NCBI GenBank assembly: GCA_001972305.1
Contig: BDDD01000549.1
Span: 301,488 to 365,487, forward strand
DNA from: Cephalotus follicularis
Taxonomy: Eukaryota; Streptophyta; Magnoliopsida; Oxalidales; Cephalotaceae
Length of the DNA stretch: 64,000 bases
Direction of reading: 5' to 3'
Positions 23,715 to 34,036 of this stretch are shown piece after piece; position 1 is the stretch's first letter, and each line of letters begins with the position of its first letter. The notes under the pieces are model-generated. The model did no database searches. It was not told where the DNA came from and was given only the letters and a program-made list of their open reading frames with translations. The position numbers were made by a program, and so were the translations under genes.

Positions 23715-24160
23715 TTACTAGTACTGTTACAAGTATTATAAAGTAACAGTGAATAAAAAACTGTATAATTTATGAATAAATAAGTGTTTCTCACAGTGGG
23801 AGGAATACTTTCATTAAAAGAGTTTAGAGCTGTAATTAGATGAAACAGTGCGTAATGAAAGAGTCTCAATACAGTTGGCACTACAGATTCAGTAGGTTTG
23901 ACTTCTAAGTTACGATATTGTATAACTGCCATCAGATGTCTATTAAGAGTTCAAAGAATACATCTTTCAATACTTCAATAACGTAAGAGAGAACGTTGGA
24001 AATTGATATATAAAATAAGGATGAGATTCCGTTTAAAATGATGAACAGCAGATCTCGTCACTAAAGTCATATCGAAGCGAAGAGTTTCAATAGTTCGATA
24101 GTAATTCCAAGAGGTAGGTAGTTACCGACAGCGCAGTTGGCTTTTGTGCAAGTGGGAGAT
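23715..24160 (+). pseudogene. copia-2 pol 3' end (RNase H tail) and purine tract
   Basis: This is the only internal part of copia-2 in the window. Badly broken frames near 24040-24090 recall the RNase H tail (ADLVTKVISK, compare the family's ADLxTKxLP). They are followed by GTGCAAGTGGGAGAT (24146-24160), the purine tract priming plus-strand DNA synthesis. Copia-1 separates this piece from the rest of the element, which lies left of the window. Confidence 0.6.
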
Positions 24161-24627
24161 TGTTAGAGATATGTCGTACAAGCTAATTGCGTTTACCATA
24201 AAGTGCATATTCTTAACGACAATTGTATTCAATCTCTCATACTTAACTAGCAAACGGTTCATCTATATACATTATTGTATTGATGAATGTCCATAGAATA
24301 GAGATTGAGGACTAAGACCATTGATGAGATATTGGGATGAGACTTAGAACCACGGTAAGCTCTATTCTTAAATATTCACAGTCGTAGGATTACTAATCAT
24401 GGACGTCAGTAATCCAGATAGACTGTCACATGTTTATCATCCCGGTGTAGGGGAATGACTGGTCTCAAAGTCACAAGTGTAGAGTCTGCTGTGATAAGTA
24501 TGTGGGTGCTCATTGAATATAAGTTTTCCAAATATTGGCTCGCAAGAAGAACACATGTATGGAGGTTTACTCATCAAATAGGAGTTCTTATGTTGCAGCA
24601 GTGCAGGTGGTCCTTAGACCTAAGCCG

Positions 24628-24675
24628 CCATATGGTGGAATTCACCTATAAGTTCACCTGCCAACCTTGCCCTTC
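24628..24675 (+). repeat. GAATTCACC/GGTTCACC unit inside copia-2 LTR (left half)
   Basis: Together with 31576-31608 this forms ~80 bases matching the tandem unit at 51236-51505. It sits between copia LTR flanks at CATATGG-like strings. Confidence 0.6.
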
Positions 24676-25183
24676 TGTCAAACCCCGTTTATTGAGAAGG
24701 CAATATTAAAGCGGTAAGGCAATTAACACATAAATACAGCTCAATTAAAAACCATAAAATTTAAACCTTGAAGCAAGATGTCAGTTACGGAAGCATAAAA
24801 ATTCATAAGCTGTAAACTCGTAGCGTGCATCCCATACTACACGCTACCCAAAACAAGTCCGTCATTGTTAATAGCCCATAAAACGGAGCGTGATCACAAT
24901 ACAAGGTTAAATCCCATCATTAACAAAACCAAAGTACAACACATTGGTCCATAAACAAGCTCGGTTTATTACAAAACATGAGAAAGCAAAACCCAGAACA
25001 AAACATCATAACAACTTGTTCTTTGTCCCTGCCAGTCCAGCACCGGTCCACTGCATCATTCTGTAAAGTAGGGGGGTTAGCCTTTATCCTCACTCGGCTA
25101 AGTCATAAAAAGTAGCTCGGGATCAACATTAGATGCATGTCATGTAATGTATGCATAAAAGATGCAGTGCAGGAAATATCAGT

Positions 25184-25206
25184 TTATATATATATATATA
25201 TATATA
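25184..25206. repeat. (TA)n microsatellite at insertion point
   Basis: A run of about eleven TA dinucleotides directly left of the inverted-repeat element. The related LTR at 37938 has only a short run, so the tract expanded around or after insertion. It hides the target duplication. Confidence 0.8.
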
Positions 25207-25232
25207 GGGCTTTACGGAAATGAGCAGCTGCT
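25207..25232 (+). repeat. left terminal inverted repeat
   Basis: It pairs with 29487-29512 with three mismatches over 26 bases. It includes the palindrome AGCAGCTGCT. Confidence 0.82.
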
Positions 25233-25493
25233 CAAATAGCTTATATGCGCATTATGAAAAACGGACACGTTTTGCAGCTTAAACAAAGCACCGTTTCTTA
25301 AATTTGTTTCACACCACTGCACCCTTTTAACAAAATCACAATCTCTCTATCTCTCATCTCTCTACCAGCCATCAAATACAAAGAGAATCGGTGGAAATAG
25401 AGAAACCAAAAATACAAACAACGTTTCAATATATAAAGATCTTTTTGGATTGGGGTTTCCGTTAAATATGGGTATGAAGAAAGGGGGGCAGAT

Positions 25494-26822
25494 TTGGGGA
25501 TGACTTGGAGTCAATCAATTTTGATTTTGTGGCCTCGGATTTGGTTGTTGGGAAGGCCTGTGTTTCGTGGCTCTCTTCTCTTTGGTGCTAGTGGTATGCG
25601 GCATAACTTTTTGGGTTTTACTATGATGCTGAGAAGAACAGGTATTTCCCTCTTAAAGGACCAATTCGTGGCACTTCTTATTCCTCCGCTACCCAGGTAC
25701 CTTATTCTTGTAAAAACAATGTTATCACTTTAATTCTCAGCTTATGTTTTCTATATACTTGGGATCCCTTTGGTTAGCTACCTAAAAACAATTCATATGC
25801 TTATGTTCTTATGTAGCAATTCAGCTCATGTGGCATAACAATTCATTGCTTGCTGGTGTTTCTGTTCTCATGAGGATTGTTTTATGTTTAATTAGCTACT
25901 TATGGAAGTCCTTCATCTTTATCACACTAGTTGCGTCCTGATCCTTTTGTGCTTCCACTCAATTCGGTCTTTAACTGTTGGTATGAAGAGTTGGGTTTAT
26001 TGACTCGTTCGGTTTACAGGCAGCGAATCCATGTAAGAGTACTCAAGTAACAACTTCTAAACTGCTCGAGGCAAGGGAGTTGAATGGTAATGTTGCTGCT
26101 TTCAGCAAAGGGAAGTGTAATATTAAGGAGGAATTTCAAAAACGACAAGCATCTCATCCTGTGATATGTTCATTCATCTTATGCCTGTAATCTCTAGTCT
26201 ATTAGAGATTTTATGTGATAGTACATCATAATTGGAATGTCTTTTAATATCTGATGTCAGGGTTTATACAGCAGAATAAAAAATATTCCAATCTTCCTTT
26301 CATTTATTTCTGTTTGCAACCTGCAAGAGTAATTTATGAAACGTGAGGATGGAAATGTGTTTTATGACCATGGTGAAATAGATGTGAACATATTATCCTT
26401 AGTTAATTTGTTTATGACTCTTCCATTTACAGAATCTGGAATAGAATGATGTTAAGTGCATCAGTTCTAAGCGGTATGAATCATTGTTTCAAGGCCTTGG
26501 TCGATTGTTGAAGAAATTTTTTTGTTTCATAATTATACCACCAACATTTTTGTTTTATCTTCCATAAACATAATATTTGATATTGCATGAAACTATGATA
26601 GGAGTATCATGATTTTTTACATGTATATGATGTGCAGGTGTGGAAGTACCAGAGTACAGAGATGATGGATGTGGTGCTTTGGAACAGATACATATTGATT
26701 TACAGACACCAGAGGGTCAAACTGGGACGAATATACTGTTAACAGACTCTTCTGGGCACAGATACATAATGATTTTTTTCATGAATTATTGTTTCAAGGA
26801 GTTCTGGGCACTGAAATATTAG
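25494..26822 (+). pseudogene. captured DCAF4-like WD40-protein gene fragment
   Basis: DCAF4-type WD40 proteins are substrate receptors for CUL4-DDB1 ubiquitin ligases. Exon-like piece 1 ends at 25696 and reads GFYYDAEKNRYFPLKGPIRG then TSYSSATQ, the N-terminal signature I associate with this family, before a donor-like CCCAG|GTACC. Piece 2 (26020-26160) follows an acceptor TTTACAG and reads KLLEARELNGNVAAFSKG and EEFQKRQASHP. Piece 3 (26638 on, after TGTGCAG) reads VWKYQ and, after a frame slip, ALEQIHIDLQTPEGQTGTN. A stop precedes GFYYD. Splice-site-like borders imply capture of genomic DNA with introns. The WD40 propeller is absent. The family name is from memory of motifs; the capture itself is more certain. 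Confidence 0.6.
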
Positions 26823-26971
26823 GTCAAAAAATTGCAAGATCGATTGAGGGAAGCAATGCAGCTAGCAAAAAGCCAAGAGAAAGTGAAATTTGTATACAAG
26901 CTGATGGCCATTGTTTCCTGGACTATTATGTTGGCAATGGCAGTTTGGCATAACTGCTTAACATAATGGAT
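26823..26971 (+). pseudogene. unrecognised coding-like fragment ending in a membrane segment
   Basis: Directly after the WD40-like piece, an open frame gives VKKLQDRLREAMQLAKSQEK then VKFVYKLMAIVSWTIMLAMA and VWHNCLT before a stop. The first part looks like a charged coiled coil and the last ~20 residues like a membrane anchor, as in a tail-anchored protein. I do not recognise the family. It may be the C-terminus of a third captured gene or chance. Confidence 0.35.
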
Positions 26972-27879
26972 TGCTAGGTTAAATGTGTGTGCTGTGGTGT
27001 TTCCTGTCTCGGTTTAGGGTTGTTTGTTGTGTCAAAATGTTCATCATGTTTTCAAATTTCAGTAATCAATCAATGCAGTAGAAGTTCTGTAATGGTTCAA
27101 TCATCATGTTTTCAATGTAATGGAACAAATTTGTGTAATTACAAAATTTTTGCGAATGAATGTGTTGGCACTTATTCCTGAATATTTTTGAATTTGCAGA
27201 TGAATGTGCAGATGAACATTCAGCTCTGCAAGTGGATGTGTGCATTTTAACAAACTCCCCACCTGCAAATTAACGCCCACATAACTTTGTACAATATTTG
27301 TCCCAATTGACATCAACAACATTGCATTTGTCCCAACTGATCGATATCATTTTATATTCTATGCAGATCAATAACCTGTGCATTTGTCTCATCTGGCATA
27401 AACAACATCTGCATAAACAACAAAAAGACATAAACAACACAAACCGAGTGCATATCAAATGATCAATAACAGATCAATAAACATAACCTAACAGATATAC
27501 ATTTGTTCTAACTAAACCATAAACAACAGATAAAGTCCCAACACATCAATAACCTGTGCATTTGTTTCTAATGACGTCAATAACTTGTGCATTTGTTTCC
27601 AATGACATCAACAACAGATCGATATCATTCCATATCCAAAACATCCATAAATAGCAACACACTTCAATTAACATCATCCAACATTACCAAAATACATAAC
27701 CATCTAGCAACACAAATCAAGTTTCAACACATCTGCATTTGTCCCAACTGTTGTCCACTACATAAACAAAAATAATAAACTGATACATAGTTTCAAAATA
27801 CAAAATAGAACATGTGTTGAACATCTTTTAATGTTAAACATCTTCTAATGCCCACAACAGCAACATTCACTAGGTCCAA

Positions 27880-28092
27880 ATCGCCAAATGTTATCTCGTT
27901 GACACGGGCAACAAAATCCTGTTCATTATATATAATAACATGGTGACATCCATCCTCCTTGGCTTTATCAGCCTTCTCTTTGGTTGAGACAGTACCAATT
28001 ACAGTGGCACCAAGAGCATTAGCCCACTGGCATAGTAAAGAGCCAACTCCACCAGCTGCTGCATGAACAACGACCGTGTGTCCAGGTTCAAC
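27880..28092 (-). pseudogene. captured quinone oxidoreductase (zeta-crystallin-like) exon
   Basis: NADPH:quinone oxidoreductases of the medium-chain dehydrogenase superfamily reduce quinones. Read on the minus strand after an acceptor-like AACAG, the frame gives VEPGHTVVVHAAAGGVGSLL, CQWANALGATVIGTVSTKEK, ADKAKEDGCHHVIIYNEQDF and VARVNEITFGD without a stop. AAAGGVGS is the Rossmann dinucleotide-binding glycine loop, and the following segment is typical of the family. Similarity ends around 27880. Only one exon of roughly 70 residues is kept, so no enzyme can be made. Its orientation is opposite to the WD40-like fragment, so the two were acquired separately. Confidence 0.75.
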
Positions 28093-29461
28093 CTGTTACA
28101 CAATAGCATATTATCACCTCCTTTAAAAAATGAAATAAAGGCTATGCTCTTGCAGTTAGGGATGGTAATACCTCAAAATGTATATGCCTCAATAGAGAAC
28201 TTATTTACACAAATGATTTACTAATCCCTATTCCTCATTAAATATCGAAAGAAAATAACATATAAGAAGGGAACTCATAACGACAGGAGTGTATAACATG
28301 TGCTGCATTTAAAGACCATCTTTTCGTTTCATTCATTTTTCTTCTCAGTGAATTTAGAGAGCACTTGCCAATTACTAATCCAAGAATAAGAAAACATACA
28401 AAAACCACCTTTTGTTCTGATATAACTAAGTATTTTTCATTCATTAAGAGAATACTCATGGTTTCATACTTGATAATGAAGCAGTTTCCTGTCACTGTAA
28501 ATTCCTAGTTTATTTCTTTTTATGTGCCTACACGAACCAAATATTCTAATAAGATACACCCAACCAAAGCACTTATCATCCTATTTCATATTCTAAATTT
28601 GTTTCCCAAATGAAAATCCATGACCGACGAAAGAAATACCAACCATAATGCCTGAATCACTACAAAGCTCATGTCATTTTCTTCACCTTGTGATTAACAA
28701 CACATCAAATTCAACTTCCTATGCATACCAAGGACGCACGCCTAACGAAACCAAGATTTTCGCGACTGTGACTTTCCACACCAACATAATTGAAATAAAC
28801 ATTTCCACATTGCAATTTCACAAACACTCATAACGAATATATATGTATGGGAAGTAAATGGAAGGCATTACTCACAATTAAAAAGAAAAGAAATTAATAG
28901 AGGCCGGGAGAGGTGCAGCAGAGTGTACCCTGTGACTGAGCTCGCAACTCCTCGATGTGGTGCTCAGGCATGACGTCATCCTCGCCGCCGCCACCGCGCT
29001 GTGTAGCTGCAAAAGTGACTGCACGCATCCTAGCACGCTAGGGCACCTTCTCAACCAATAATTGTATATTGCAAGCACAAATGTCATAAACATTTTTGGT
29101 ATTCTTAAATATAGATTATTTAATAAAAGGACCAAATATTTATGGGTATGGTACCTGGAGAGGGAGAGGAGAGGAGGTGGATTTGCTGGTGGGGAGAGGG
29201 ACGAAATCGGAAGATAGGGAGATGGGTGACGTCGGGTGGGAGAGAGAGAAGCCGATCGGGGTTGGGTTTTTTTTAGAGGAAGTGTTCGTGTGATAGCAGG
29301 TGTTGGAGGTCAGGAAAGAGAGAGGAAGAAGAGAGAGAGGGGGAGGCAGGTGTTTAGACAAAAAGAGGGAGAATTTAGAGAAAGAGAAAGGAAGAAGAGA
29401 GACCATTTTGTTTTATGTTTTAATGATTGCCGTCATTTTGGTCCAAAACGGCATATTTTTT

Positions 29462-29512
29462 GCAGCTGCTCACACAAGGTTGTGTAAGCAGCTGCTCATT
29501 TCTGTAATGCCC
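29462..29512 (-). repeat. right terminal inverted repeat with inner hairpin
   Basis: The outer 26 bases (29487-29512) pair with the left end. Inside, GCAGCTGCTCACACAA and TTGTGTAAGCAGCTGC (29462-29493) form a nearly perfect hairpin, so the right end carries a second copy of the AGCAGCTGC motif. Confidence 0.75.
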
Positions 29513-30299
29513 AATATATGAGAAATATATATATATTTTAGCAGCACAGTAAAATATCAGTGGGTACATATATAAGAAAATATATGTATGCAAGAACAGT
29601 ACAGTAGTGATACGGCCAGGATCACATCCACAGTCACAGTAATGTCCGAAAAGGACCAACAGGCAGTGCAGTATGTCCATAAGGACCACAACAGTCAGGC
29701 AGTATATGTAACGCCACCAACTCCTGGGCCCACGCTACACTCCCACTCCGGTCCCTACTCCAGGCAACCGAGCGAGGCAACAGTACAGTACAGTGAGTCA
29801 CCCAGCCATACTCGTGGCCCCTAGGTCAACCCTACCACTAGCCGGCGCTGGCAGCCTCTGCCATGCAACCAATGGCTCAAGCACAATCACATAGAATTTC
29901 ACAGAGCAAAACAGTGCATCAAACAGTAAACAGTGCAGTATCAGTACAGTGGTGATCGTTTAGATCGACAACAGTCAGTTCATTTCAAAATGTTTTCCAA
30001 GGTTATAAACATTTGAAATATACATATTCAGTAGCAGAAATACTTTTAAACAGTTTCAGTAAGCGGAAATTGCTTTCCCAATATGTTCGAAAATATAATA
30101 ACACTCATCTTATATTTTCGTTTTCAACATAATAGTTCCAACTCATATAAGCATTTCTAAAGTAACGATACTTAGAAATCATAGTCAATCTATGGACAGT
30201 CAAGAACAGGCAGTAAGTAATGCATATGCAATGCATACAAATGCTCTAATGCATCCTAAGCGAAAATGGGATCGTCGGGCATCAAAACCATAAAAACTA

Positions 30300-30545
30300 T
30301 ACAAACAGGACTTTAAAGCGTCGGCGTTTATTCCTCAGGCATCGACACTTATGTGCCTTAAGCGTCGCCGTTTAGTCCCTTAGCGTCAGCGCTTTCAGTG
30401 TCTGGGCATCGACACCTCCTCCCTTAGACGTCGACGTTTAGCGCAATTCAACATATAAAACGCAGTTCACAGTATTAAGCATCGACGGTCATTACTTAGG
30501 CGTCGATGGTTTCAAGCAGGGGTCGTCTTCTACCTCACGACGTGG
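30300..30545 (-). repeat. TCGA-core array, proximal cluster of solo LTR
   Basis: Repeated GCGTCGGCGTTTA, GCATCGACACTTA, GACGTCGACGTTTA and GCGTCGATGGTTT, at 1.03-1.28 kb from the LTR start. The related LTR at 37429-39859 has a cluster at an equivalent position. Confidence 0.78.
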
Positions 30546-31274
30546 CTAAACAGTGACATTTCCATGCATATAACATGCATTCCAACAGGTATAAAGCACA
30601 GAAAATGGCCATGCAATATCATGTGACACACCCAGTACAAGGTAGAATCATTTCAGTGACTAAATACGGATCATCAAACCATGGAATTCATGCATGAACA
30701 TCACTTGACAAACACTGAGTATTGAACACAAAATACAATTATGGCTTCCCCTAACTCTGGCCTCAAGTTAGAGGCCGAAAGTCCACCTCTTTTAGTATCC
30801 AATCAGTCACTGTGTCCCCAGGTACGGCTTGGAAGCTCCATGGTTCGTCCCAGCAGTTGGTGTGTAAGCTCCAAGCTTGCTTTGCTCAACAATGGTGGTT
30901 GAGCCTCCTCTCTCCAAATTCTCCTGCTCTCTTTTATCACTCACAGTGTCATTGATCCTCTAGCTCTCTGTAACAGATGGAAGGTGTGAGAGGAGTAGTC
31001 TTTATGCAGAAAGCGTTTTCCTCTCTGCCAAAAACTCCACCAGTTTAGTCCCTCTCCCTCATGCACACCAGGTGCAACAGGTGTCCTTTTCTTCCCTTTC
31101 ACAGGCCATTCACTGAGGGATTCTCCCTCTGTCCCATGCCCTGATGTTTCAGGTAGGTCTGGCAACAAAAGGCATGCATGCCACTTTCTCAAAATGCCTG
31201 TTATGCTGCTTGATAAGTGGCAAGAAATCACCTCCCTATGACATGTTCATCTGTTGTTATGAATATGCAGAACA

Positions 31275-31395
31275 CGTCGCAAAGCATCGACGTTTACATG
31301 TAGGCGTCGGCGCTTATGTGTTTGAATTTAAACGTGCGTTTTAACGGCTTAAGCGTCGACGCTCCAAGTCCAAGCGTCAGCGCTTTAACCTCAAA
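31275..31395 (-). repeat. TCGA-core array, distal cluster of solo LTR
   Basis: CATCGACGTTTAC, GCGTCGGCGCTTA, GCGTCGACGCTCC and GCGTCAGCGCTTT lie 180-300 bases from the LTR start, upstream of a TATA-like GCATAAAG (reverse strand, near 31000). Confidence 0.72.
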
Positions 31396-31989
31396 ACTGT
31401 GTCGTTTAACTGAATCACACTTTTTAACATTCTTCTAACAATTGGACACCAATTCTACATCATCAGAGTTTGGGAAAACATCATCAAATTCGGAAAATCC
31501 ATCTTTTTATTAATTCCACAAATAAAGTACATTTACATTGTGAAATTACAACACATGAAGTTTCCGGGTGTTACACCTTCCCTGAGCGGAATTCACCCGT
31601 AGGTTCACCTACTCATACGATATCTTGTGTATAATCCATCATGCTTTGATGACACTTAAATACAACTCCTAACCACGGGGTGTATACAGGTGTCTATTGG
31701 GTATGGTCACGTATGCATGGAGACATATGAGTAGGCAACAAGGAATCTACCAGTCCGGGTATAAGGGATTGTATGCTCTATGACATCGCAATTATAATAG
31801 CTTGAAGTCCTTGCAAGGCTCTAAGCATTTTCTGTAATGACCGCAATTTCATTTCGATGTATGTTGTATAATTCATGAATAAAATGATACATTGATCTAA
31901 CTTTAATTGCTAATTGTCCTTTTAATTAGCTTATTGTTATGGGTATTCAAGGAAGATAAGTCTAAGTGTTGAATGTAAAGGAATCAGGG

Positions 31990-33165
31990 CACTTGCGCGT
32001 CAACGCCATGCATTGACGTCGACGTCGAGTAACATTGAAACGCGCTTAAGGCTTTTGCCTTAAGGCGTTGACGCCATGCGAGGACGTTAACGTCCATTGC
32101 TGGTGAACTAAAGGGGATAGGCGTTAACATGGCTAAGGAGAGCTTGTTAACGCCAAGGCACAAAGTCAATGCGTCGATGCCCTGAGCTGATGTTGACGCC
32201 TAAATTTTTGGCATAATACGTTAAAGGAAGGACAGAAGAAGCGTGAGGGACAAAAGTGCGAGATTTTGCACTTCCCCATGCTCTGCATTGACGAAAAGTG
32301 AGAGAAGAGTGATTGATGGAGGTCACAGCGACCTGCCATCCTTGTCATGTCGTGAGGAAAGAGAGAGTTAGGTGAAGGCTCCATTAAAGCTCTTCTCATT
32401 TTCTCCAAACCCCACCCCATTGAAAGAAGGATAGATTGAGGGAGATGTTGTCCTGCCGTTTTAAACCATGCAAAGAAGCTTGAGGACCAGAGATTAAAAC
32501 ATGGGCTTGGAGTGATCGAATCGGATCTTGAAGCTTGGAGAAGCTGAGGATCGGATTAGAGCTTAAAGAAGTGGACTTTCAATTCCTAACTTGGAATCAA
32601 TGGTAGGTAGTAGGGTTTATGACATGTTTTTGAAAATATGGCATGTATATTATGTTATGGTGATTGTGTATGCTTGCATGTTGATCCTAAGTGTTGAATC
32701 CATGCTTGATTGAAATGGTTGTTAACTGATTGTCTTTCTGCGTTCGATTCACGTAGACGCCTAAATGATTGACGTTAACGCCTTAACTAGAATAGGCGGT
32801 ATTTTGTACGGATAGGTTGGTTTTCGTCAATGCCTAAGTGGTTGGCGTTAACGCCATAGCTGGAATTAGTTGATATTTCATACGGTTAGGATGATTTACG
32901 TCGACGTCTAAGTACACGTTGACACGTAAAACCTACTGGTTTTCCAGGACATCAACGCCTAAAAAGACAACATTGAAGCCTAAGTTTCCTACCTTACACG
33001 TCGACGCCAATATTGAACGTTGACGCCTAAGGTCCTTCCTTAATGCGTTAACACCCATTTTGAATATTGACGCGTAAATGACGTTAACGCCTAAGATACA
33101 CGTTGACGCATAAGTGAACGTTGACGCCTAAGATACACGTCGACGCCTATAGTGACTGTTTTACA
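31990..33165 (+). repeat. GTCGAC/GTTAAC motif array in gypsy-A 5' LTR
   Basis: Dozens of GACGTCGACG, GTTAACGCC, GTTGACGCC and GTCAACGCC words, many followed by TAA (GACGCCTAA), in two blocks: 31995-32210 and 32745-33160. The same blocks occur at 46795-47000 and 47550-47950 in the 3' LTR. Confidence 0.85.
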
Positions 33166-33435
33166 TTCTGAGCATATGTTTACTTGCATTTATGTGGTTT
33201 GATTCCTAGAACCACCAATGATTGTATTGATTGAGTGATTTCATATTATTGAAAGTGATATAATGTTATAGATTGTTGGCCTTTGCCACCCCGTTTAATT
33301 GCATTTACATATGTTATTTTGATGATTAACAAACATAGATTACTTGTATGCGTGATTCTTTAAGTTATAACTTCATATACTCTCTTGATCTTATGTCCAA
33401 AATTGTACAAAGAATGTTTATGCAGATACAAGCCA

Positions 33436-33955
33436 ATCCAGCTGACTGGAGAGCAATCCAGTCGACTGCCAAGGTTAGGAGTCGACTTCCAAAGGTTATG
33501 TAGTCGACTGCATCTTCAACCAAACTCAAAATCTGCAGGAACACCAATCCAGTCGACTGCCAGAGGGGTCCAGTCAACTGCCAGGCAAAACCAGTCGACT
33601 GTCACAGGGCATAAGTCGACTGCCATGGGTACAAATTCAGGCAGAAGCTTCTGTAACATTTTACACCCAATCCAGCCGACTGAAGCAGGGCACCAGTCGA
33701 CTGCCAGGGGGTCCAGTCGACTGCCAGGGAATCCAGCCGACTGTCATCAATTGTGCAAAATCATACAGTAGGTTCTGTAACTTCTTATTTAGCCTCAACA
33801 GCCGACTGGAACAGAGCAACCAGTCGACTGCCGAGCATTCCAGTCGACTGCCTACAGGGTCCATCCGACTGCCGCACTACCAACGGCTATATTCAAATAT
33901 ACGCGCCATCAATCCAGCCGACTGCTGTCCAAATCCAGCCGACTGGATTTGTATC
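33436..33955 (+). repeat. CAGTCGACTG array, about 18 copies
   Basis: CAGTCGACTGCC, CAGCCGACTG and CAGTCAACTG recur every 20-40 bases, often after AATC or CCAG. It is the same motif as in the gypsy LTRs at 16690-17020 and 40618-41065. The frames at 33385-33965 are repeat artefacts. Confidence 0.85.
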
Positions 33956-34036
33956 AGATAGTTAAAAATAGATCCGTTGGAGGCTCAACTATAAGAGGAA
34001 AATTAGAGCTCTTGCACAAGTGATCAAGCTTTCAAG

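Larger units (their letters stand above)
25207..29512. mobile_element. Pack-type DNA transposon with captured host gene fragments
   Basis: The 4306-base insert has terminal inverted repeats of about 26 bases. The left end is GGGCTTTACGGAAATGAGCA and continues GCTGCT; the right end, reversed, is GGGCATTACAGAAATGAGCA and continues GCTGCT. The interrupted LTR is collinear on both sides with 37900-38000, which proves an insertion. Inside are intron-containing fragments resembling a DCAF4-like WD40 gene (plus strand) and a quinone oxidoreductase gene (minus strand). No transposase is seen, so it is non-autonomous. The superfamily is unclear (Mutator-like, hAT-like or PIF-like): the flanks are AT repeats and the duplication cannot be read. 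Confidence 0.8.
24676..31575 (-). mobile_element. gypsy solo LTR (minus) carrying a Pack-type element
   Basis: The + strand ends are TGTCAAACCCC and GGGTGTTACA, flanked by CCTTC on both sides (24671-24675 and 31576-31580). After removing 25207-29512, the remainder (24676-25206 plus 29513-31575, ~2.6 kb) is one LTR closely related to the solo LTR 37429-39859. No primer-binding site, gag or pol lies inside, so it is a solo LTR left by recombination between two LTRs. It carries two TCGA-core arrays. Confidence 0.87.

Noticed and set aside
28900-29060. Minus-strand short frame starting MRAVTFAATQ as a captured first exon
   Set aside because: Does not resemble the quinone oxidoreductase N-terminus or any family I recognise; ends after few residues.
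25207-29512. Helitron
   Set aside because: Clear terminal inverted repeats are present, and no TC start or CTRR hairpin end is seen.
29096-29521. Opposing GA/CT-rich frames near the right end of the Pack-type element
   Set aside because: Simple-sequence composition gives open frames on both strands; no motif.
30300-31395. Satellite or centromeric repeat
   Set aside because: Motifs are short, irregular and confined to LTR interiors rather than forming a head-to-tail monomer.
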